Source: Bacillota bacterium (GTDB lineage: Bacteria > Bacillota > Limnochordia > Darwinibacteriales > DTU012). From it: a DNA stretch of 9,396 nt. Below, piece after piece: positions 5,292 to 9,396 of this stretch. Position numbers and translations under genes: made by a program. The notes below the pieces were generated by a model, which saw only the letters and a program-made list of their open reading frames with translations, searched no databases and had not been told where the DNA came from. Positions within the stretch are counted from its first letter, which is position 1, and each line of letters begins with the position of its first letter. The stretch covers positions 1 through 9,396 of the forward strand of contig JAAYLQ010000190.1 of NCBI GenBank assembly GCA_012521805.1. Reading direction: 5' to 3'.

Positions 5292-7163
5292 TTGTATGGA
5301 AAGCGGAAACGGATGATGGTGCTGGCTGATGCAGTGATTATTAATGCAGCCGCACTGCTCACCATGGTACTGCCCTTTAATAAGTTTCCAGCAATTAATT
5401 TAACTTCCTCTATCTATCTAGCTGCGATTCTTACCGCGGTGAGGCTGTTGAGTCATTGGTATTTCGGTCTTTACAACAGGGTGTGGGAATATGCAAGTAT
5501 CAATGAGTTAATCAGTACGATTAAAGCGGTAACAGTGGGTTCGCTGATCAGTATTTTCCTTCTGGTTAACATTCTTCCCGCTTCCCATAATGTCTACGGT
5601 CTAGAGCTGATCAATTGGTTTATCAGTCTTGTCTTGATTGGTGGTTTTAGACTGTTCTTGCGGATTCGGGAACAGGGCTATCATTTAGTGAGAAACCCAA
5701 ACAAAGGTAAACGGGTGTTGATTGTTGGAGCTGGAGATGCTGGTGTATTAGTGGCGAAAGAGTTTAAGAACCACTATCAGGGTACAGTAAATGTGATCGG
5801 ATTTATTGATGACGACCCAAACAAGTTGAATATGAAATTATTAGATCACGATATTCTTGGTACCCGCAGCGATATACCTCAAGTGGTTTCGGAGTATCGG
5901 ATTGAAGAGATCGTGATTGCAATGCCATCCGTATCCGGTAAAACTATCCGGGAGATTGTACAGATCTGCCAGACTACCGATGCAGCAGTTAAAATTCTGC
6001 CCGGTGTTTTTGATATTATTGAAGGCAATGTTACTGTCAGCCAGATTCGCGAAGTGCAGGTTGAAGATCTCCTCGGGCGCGAGCCAGTGAAAGTTGATTT
6101 AGAAAGCATGTCAGATTATATCCGCAATCAAGTGGTGTTGGTTACTGGCGCAGGTGGTTCAATTGGTTCCGAGTTATGCAGACAGTTAGTTAAGTTTGAC
6201 CCCAAAGTGCTGCTGCTGTTAGATATCAGTGAAAATGGAATCTACGACGTAATGCTAGATCTGCAGGAGCAGACTAATGTGCCTTTAATTCCTCTAATTA
6301 AGGATGTCCGGGATTGGCACGGGATACATAGAGTTTTTCATGATTACAAACCTGATGTTATTTACCATGCAGCTGCTCATAAGCATGTTCCGTTAATGGA
6401 ATACAACCCGGAAGAAGCGATTAAAAATAACTGCATGGGAACATATAATGTGGCCCAAGCTGCGAATATCCACAATGCGAAGCGCTTTGTTTTGGTATCC
6501 ACCGATAAAGCAGTTAACCCAACCAGTGTTATGGGCGCTTCTAAGCGGATCGCGGAAATGTTAATTCAATATCTCAATTCTATCAGCAATACTCATTTTG
6601 TAGGAGTTCGCTTTGGTAACGTGCTCGGCAGCAAGGGCAGTGTAGTGCCTCTCTTTAAAAGACAAATAGCCGCGGGTGGACCTGTGACAGTTACTCATGA
6701 AGAAATGGTCAGATATTTTATGACAATACCCGAAGCGGTGCAGCTGATTATCCAGGCGGGAGCCTTTGCTTCAGATGGTGAAATTTTTGTTTTGGATATG
6801 GGAGAACCGGTCCGGATTATGGATTTGGCCCAAACCCTAATCCGCCTATCAGGCTTTGAAGTAGAAGATATTGGCATCGTGATTACCGGAATGCGGCCTG
6901 GTGAGAAAATGTACGAAGAACTGCTGACCACTGAAGAAGTGCGGGCTAACCGCACTAAACATGAGCGGATCTTCATTGCTCCGCCAACGCCTGTGGACAG
7001 CGAAATAATTATGGAGATTATCCAGGAATTCATGACTGACAGATTTCCGGCAGGTCCAGCGGAAACAGAAGCTTGGATTCAGCGTCTCCTGCCTGATTTT
7101 AAACTAGTGCGCCATGATCACAAGGAAGCATATTACGAAACTGCCACCACTAGTGAATCGTAA
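5292..7163 (+). CDS. Membrane-anchored nucleotide-sugar 4,6-dehydratase (CapD/EpsC/WbpM family)
   Basis: At 623 residues this is the full long form of the family. Four predicted membrane helices lie at about 7-27, 38-58, 78-96 and 102-122. A first Rossmann domain follows, with RVLIVGAGDAG (141-151) and FIDDDP. Then comes the catalytic extended SDR domain with VTGAGGSIGSEL (284-295), AAHKHVPLME (361-370), STDKA (403-407) and MGASK (414-418). As in PglF and WbpM, Met414 stands where ordinary SDR enzymes have the catalytic Tyr, with Lys418 conserved. Family members make UDP-4-keto-6-deoxy sugars, usually from UDP-GlcNAc, as the first step to bacillosamine- or QuiNAc/FucNAc-type sugars for surface polysaccharide or protein glycosylation. 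Start: the TTG at 5292 follows GGGGGG (5280-5285); the first in-frame ATG (5313) lacks one. No glycosyltransferase or initiating sugar transferase neighbours are present, so the final product cannot be named. Confidence 0.9.
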   Translation: MYGKRKRMMVLADAVIINAAALLTMVLPFNKFPAINLTSSIYLAAILTAVRLLSHWYFGLYNRVWEYASINELISTIKAVTVGSLISIFLLVNILPASHNVYGLELINWFISLVLIGGFRLFLRIREQGYHLVRNPNKGKRVLIVGAGDAGVLVAKEFKNHYQGTVNVIGFIDDDPNKLNMKLLDHDILGTRSDIPQVVSEYRIEEIVIAMPSVSGKTIREIVQICQTTDAAVKILPGVFDIIEGNVTVSQIREVQVEDLLGREPVKVDLESMSDYIRNQVVLVTGAGGSIGSELCRQLVKFDPKVLLLLDISENGIYDVMLDLQEQTNVPLIPLIKDVRDWHGIHRVFHDYKPDVIYHAAAHKHVPLMEYNPEEAIKNNCMGTYNVAQAANIHNAKRFVLVSTDKAVNPTSVMGASKRIAEMLIQYLNSISNTHFVGVRFGNVLGSKGSVVPLFKRQIAAGGPVTVTHEEMVRYFMTIPEAVQLIIQAGAFASDGEIFVLDMGEPVRIMDLAQTLIRLSGFEVEDIGIVITGMRPGEKMYEELLTTEEVRANRTKHERIFIAPPTPVDSEIIMEIIQEFMTDRFPAGPAETEAWIQRLLPDFKLVRHDHKEAYYETATTSES

Positions 7164-7192
7164 TCAATTGGCACAGATCAGTGTGATAGGTT

Positions 7193-7229
7193 ATAGGTTA
7201 AGCGACAGATATTGTGTTGCTTAACCTAT
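7193..7229 (+). terminator. Hairpin after the 4,6-dehydratase gene
   Basis: ATAGGTTAAGC (7193-7203) and GCTTAACCTAT (7219-7229) pair perfectly over 11 bp around a 15-base loop. The following bases TATTTAT are only moderately T-rich. It most likely ends the dehydratase transcript, but given its place directly before the palindrome at 7233 it could also be part of a leader for the next gene. Confidence 0.55.
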
Positions 7230-7232
7230 TAT

Positions 7233-7249
7233 TTATGAACAGTTCATAA
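7233..7249 (+). promoter_or_regulatory. Perfect palindrome touching the ribosome binding site; candidate operator or RNA hairpin
   Basis: TTATGAAC-A-GTTCATAA (7233-7249) has two perfect 8-base arms around one central A. Its right arm runs into the AAGGAGG ribosome binding site (7248-7254) of the gene at 7263. The one-base centre would make a poor RNA loop unless inner pairs open, so a dimeric DNA-binding repressor site is the likelier reading; this is inference. Confidence 0.5.
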
Positions 7250-7262
7250 GGAGGTTGTGACC

Positions 7263-8033
7263 GTGCAGGAATTGACTAAACAGTACTGGGTTTCTGTAGC
7301 GGCAGGCAAGCGTTTAATTGCTAAAGCAGTACTTGAGCTGCCCCAGCTTAAGCAGGCGTTAAGGGAGAACACAGTGGTTATTACTGCTGGAACCACCAAT
7401 GGATACATAGCGGAAGAGGTACTGGATCATTTGGGCCAAAAGGAAGGTTTTTCCATCCAGCGTTTTTACCGGGGAATTACCTTGCCTCCTGATTATGAAA
7501 CGTTCATGGAAGCAAAAGGCGAAACCTTTCTAGGCGATATTGTGATTAAGGCTGGGAAATGGGAACAAGGTCTGACCCTGGCTGATGTGGTTGACGAGCT
7601 TGTCCAGGGGGATTTAATCATCAAGGGAGCAAATGCTGTTAACCTGCAGGAACAGGAAGCAGCGGTAATGGTTGGTGATTTAAAAGCAGGAACCATCGGT
7701 AGAGCACTGCCAGCAGTAATAGGCCGCAGAGTGGAACTGCTGCTGCCTGTTGGTTTAGAAAAGCGGGTGATTAGTTCCATCGGTAAAATTGTGCGCAGGG
7801 TAAACTCTGCTGACGCATCGGGACCAAGACTGTTTCCGGTACGGGGAACGATCATCACAGAGTTAGAAGCTGTCCGGATCTTAAGTGGAGCCGAGGCTGA
7901 TTTGATTGCCGCCGGCGGTGTGTCTGGGGCAGAGGGCAGCTATCGACTTGCTGTAACAGGAACTGAAGCACAGCTGCAGATGGTCGATGTTTTGATGGCT
8001 GAGATCGTCAACGAACCCCAGTTAATCCTGTAA
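7263..8033 (+). CDS. Unrecognised 256-aa protein with Gly-rich phosphate-binding-like motifs
   Basis: I cannot name this family. The AGGAGG at 7249-7254 is eight bases before the GTG at 7263 but only two before the GTG at 7257, so 7263 is the better start. Numbered from there, the 256-residue product has VVITAGTTNGYIAEEVL (38-54), GDLIIKGANAV (116-126), AGTIGRALPAVIG (142-154), LLLPVGLEKRV (159-169) and AAGGVSGAEGS (216-226). The pattern of a GTTN turn after a strand, followed by later GAN and GTIG turns, recalls the RpiA/NagB/DeoR-sensor/CoA-transferase (ISOCOT) fold, which binds sugar phosphates or CoA; this is a resemblance, not an assignment. There is no signal peptide, membrane helix or Cys, so it is probably cytoplasmic. 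No terminator is seen in the 88 bases before galE, so the two may be co-transcribed, which would fit a sugar-related role. A palindrome overlaps its ribosome binding site. Confidence 0.8.
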   Translation: MQELTKQYWVSVAAGKRLIAKAVLELPQLKQALRENTVVITAGTTNGYIAEEVLDHLGQKEGFSIQRFYRGITLPPDYETFMEAKGETFLGDIVIKAGKWEQGLTLADVVDELVQGDLIIKGANAVNLQEQEAAVMVGDLKAGTIGRALPAVIGRRVELLLPVGLEKRVISSIGKIVRRVNSADASGPRLFPVRGTIITELEAVRILSGAEADLIAAGGVSGAEGSYRLAVTGTEAQLQMVDVLMAEIVNEPQLIL

Positions 8034-8121
8034 AGATTGATTTAAATTTCGGTTAAGTGGTAGATAATTGTTGGTGGAATGATTATGATATTGATGTGAC
8101 GATCTTTTTGGAGGGATTAGG

Positions 8122-9141
8122 ATGGCTATTCTGGTAACAGGCGGGGCAGGTTATATCGGAAGTCACACTTGTGTTGAACTTCTCAATGCAGGATACGAAA
8201 TTGTGGTTGTGGACAACTTATCAAACAGCAAGCCGGAAGCGATTAAGAGAATCCGTGCTCTTACAGGTAAGGATTTTCGGTTTTATCCTGTAGACATCCT
8301 AGATAAGCCTGCTTTATCAGCGGTGTTTATGGATAATCGCATCGATGCTGTTGTCCATTTTGCGGGACTCAAGGCAGTAGGCGAATCGGTTGAAATTCCG
8401 TTGCACTACTATCAGAACAATGTAACTGGAACCTTGGTTTTGTGCGAAGTGATGCAGGAATATGGAGTAAAGAAGATGGTGTTCAGCTCATCTGCCACCG
8501 TATATGGTATGCCTGAGCGCGTACCAATTTCTGAAGAAGTTCCCTTAGCGCCTACTAATCCTTATGGACGGACTAAACTCATGATTGAAAAAATCCTGCA
8601 GGATCTGCATCAATCAGATCAGCAGTGGAGTATTGCCCTGCTGCGCTACTTTAATCCAATCGGTGCCCATACTAGCGGCCGCATCGGGGAAGACCCAAAC
8701 GGCATCCCCAACAATTTGATGCCGTACATTACCCAAGTGGCAGTAGGGAAGCTTCCACAGCTGCGGGTGTTTGGTGATGACTATCCCACGCGGGATGGCA
8801 CAGGGGTTAGGGATTATATCCACGTCGTTGATTTGGCAATTGGGCATTTAAAAGCATTAGAAAAAATTAATCAAGCTAGTGGGGTGCACATCTACAACTT
8901 AGGCACCGGTAGAGGTTACAGCGTACTGGAAGTGATTGCAGCTTTTGAGGAAGCGTCCGGCCGAAAAATTCCTTACGTTATTACTGAGCGGCGGGCTGGA
9001 GATGTTGCAGAATGCTATGCAGATCCATCTAAAGCTAAACAGGAGCTTGGTTGGCAGGCAGAGCGGGATCTGCTGCAGATGTGTGCTGATTCGTGGCGCT
9101 GGCAGGTAAATAACCCCAATGGTTACGAAGAGGAAGAATAG
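8122..9141 (+). CDS. galE: UDP-glucose 4-epimerase
   Basis: The 339-residue product matches GalE in length and in every key motif. It has the NAD-binding VTGGAGYIGSH (5-15), the adenine-ribose site VVVDNLSNS (28-36), HFAGLKAVGESV (79-90), SSSATVYG (122-129) with catalytic Ser124, and the YxxxK pair Tyr148/Lys152 in NPYGRTK. The substrate region includes LRYFNPIGAH, and FGDDYPTRDGTGVRDYIHV follows. It interconverts UDP-glucose and UDP-galactose in the cytoplasm, serving both galactose catabolism (Leloir pathway) and supply of UDP-Gal for surface glycans. Some GalE enzymes also act on UDP-GlcNAc; the sequence alone does not settle that. The ATG at 8122 follows GGAGGG (8110-8115). No galK or galT is nearby. 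With the upstream dehydratase, a role in polysaccharide sugar supply is as likely as galactose use. A clear terminator follows. Confidence 0.95.
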   Translation: MAILVTGGAGYIGSHTCVELLNAGYEIVVVDNLSNSKPEAIKRIRALTGKDFRFYPVDILDKPALSAVFMDNRIDAVVHFAGLKAVGESVEIPLHYYQNNVTGTLVLCEVMQEYGVKKMVFSSSATVYGMPERVPISEEVPLAPTNPYGRTKLMIEKILQDLHQSDQQWSIALLRYFNPIGAHTSGRIGEDPNGIPNNLMPYITQVAVGKLPQLRVFGDDYPTRDGTGVRDYIHVVDLAIGHLKALEKINQASGVHIYNLGTGRGYSVLEVIAAFEEASGRKIPYVITERRAGDVAECYADPSKAKQELGWQAERDLLQMCADSWRWQVNNPNGYEEEE

Positions 9142-9143
9142 AT

Positions 9144-9167
9144 GAGGAGCAGAAAGCTCCTCTTTTT
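9144..9167 (+). terminator. Intrinsic terminator of galE
   Basis: GAGGAGC (9144-9150) and GCTCCTC (9156-9162) form a perfect 7-bp stem with a 5-base AGAAA loop, followed by TTTTT and, after AG, a second run of T. It starts three bases after the galE stop. The convergent DUF1540 gene ends at 9166, against the same hairpin. Confidence 0.9.
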
Positions 9168-9396
9168 AGTTTTTGGTCACATTATCCACTTCGACGGCAT
9201 CTGACCCTTTCTGCACAAAAGTTTTGCAGCAGGTATCCATACAGGTTTGGGCACTTGTGGTTGGTACTTCCATATGCTGGGATGCATCCATAGTTTCCCC
9301 GGCTTGTTCTGCCCAGGCATCGGCAGTGACTAGGATTTCAGATGCTTGGCATACATTTCCCTGGCCCCAGTAATGGCAGTTATCTACACTGCAGTA
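9166..9396 (-). CDS. DUF1540 Cys-rich protein, 3' part (gene runs off the right edge)
   Basis: On the - strand the frame is open from the window edge (9396) to TAA at 9166-9168, giving 76 residues without a start codon near the edge. It opens with YCSVDNCHYWGQGNVCQASE, the DUF1540 pattern of C-x4-C-x8-C followed by A-x-x-I-x-V. A second cluster, TCMDTCCKTF (51-60), matches the C-terminal Cys cluster seen in Bacillota members of this family. Spacing of the Cys residues suggests metal binding; function is not established. Family members are usually about 60-120 residues with only a few residues before the first Cys, so probably little is missing. The tail after the last Cys is acidic. It is convergent with galE, and the two genes share the short space holding the galE terminator. 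Confidence 0.82.
   Translation of the reverse strand, partial: YCSVDNCHYWGQGNVCQASEILVTADAWAEQAGETMDASQHMEVPTTSAQTCMDTCCKTFVQKGSDAVEVDNVTKN

Noticed and set aside
6695..7033. 112-codon - strand frame inside the dehydratase gene
   Set aside because: Shadow frame within a clear homologue; Ile/Ser-rich translation typical of antisense codons.
7493..7858. 121-codon - strand frame inside the gene at 7263
   Set aside because: Antisense shadow of a well-supported gene; low-complexity Ser/Thr-rich product and no ribosome binding site.
8034..8121. Terminator or promoter between the gene at 7263 and galE
   Set aside because: No hairpin found; TTGATT-18-TAGATA is too weak to call a promoter.
9173..9373. 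66-codon + strand frame
   Set aside because: It is antisense to the DUF1540 frame, has no ribosome binding site, and its Cys/Ser/Thr-rich product resembles nothing.
1..9396. CRISPR array, tRNA, rRNA, insertion sequence or toxin-antitoxin pair
   Set aside because: No regularly spaced repeats, cloverleaf-like stretches, transposase motifs or terminal inverted repeats were seen. The tiny membrane peptides resemble type I toxins in size, but no antisense RNA gene is evident and the spore-peptide reading fits better.

Overview
The window looks like a piece of the chromosome of an endospore-forming member of the Bacillota (Firmicutes). The signs are a YheC/YheD-type ATP-grasp protein (a spore-associated family), a DUF1540 Cys-rich protein, two tiny one-helix membrane proteins resembling the YjcZ-type 'tiny TM' spore peptides, strong AGGAGG-type ribosome binding sites in front of TTG and GTG starts, and moderate GC. 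The genus cannot be told from the sequence. I saw no rRNA, tRNA, CRISPR array, insertion sequence, prophage or attachment site.

Left part (1-1619, + strand): a two-gene unit. The first gene enters from outside the window and encodes a caspase/metacaspase-fold (peptidase C14) domain in which both catalytic positions are replaced (His by Tyr, Cys by Ala); the visible part has no cysteine at all, so it is a pseudo-caspase. Twelve bases later comes an exported, beta-rich protein with a signal peptide and a Ser/Gly-rich tail, which I do not recognise.

Middle part (1698-3657): a 30-residue membrane peptide (+), the YheC/YheD-like ATP-grasp gene (-), a 26-residue membrane peptide (+), and a 150-residue protein (+) built on repeated Leu-Pro helices. 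The ATP-grasp gene and the first peptide converge on one hairpin, whose loop contains the ATP-grasp stop codon. The 150-residue gene has a recognisable sigma-A-like promoter and its own terminator. None of the small genes is easily found by a length-filtered gene caller.

Right part (3855-9396): mostly carbohydrate genes on the + strand: a GH4 alpha-galactosidase (MelA type), a membrane-anchored nucleotide-sugar 4,6-dehydratase (CapD/EpsC/WbpM type), an unrecognised protein with a Gly-rich nucleotide- or sugar-phosphate-binding look, and UDP-glucose 4-epimerase (GalE). MelA and the dehydratase are each followed by a hairpin, so they are probably separate transcripts; the unrecognised gene and galE have no terminator between them and may be co-transcribed. 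MelA could release galactose, and GalE interconverts UDP-glucose and UDP-galactose, while the dehydratase points to surface polysaccharide or glycan synthesis. The last 231 bases hold the 3' part of a DUF1540 gene on the - strand, convergent with galE.

The most unusual items are the cysteine-free pseudo-caspase with its exported partner, the Leu-Pro repeat protein among tiny membrane peptides, and a perfect 17-base palindrome that overlaps the ribosome binding site of the unrecognised gene at 7263.
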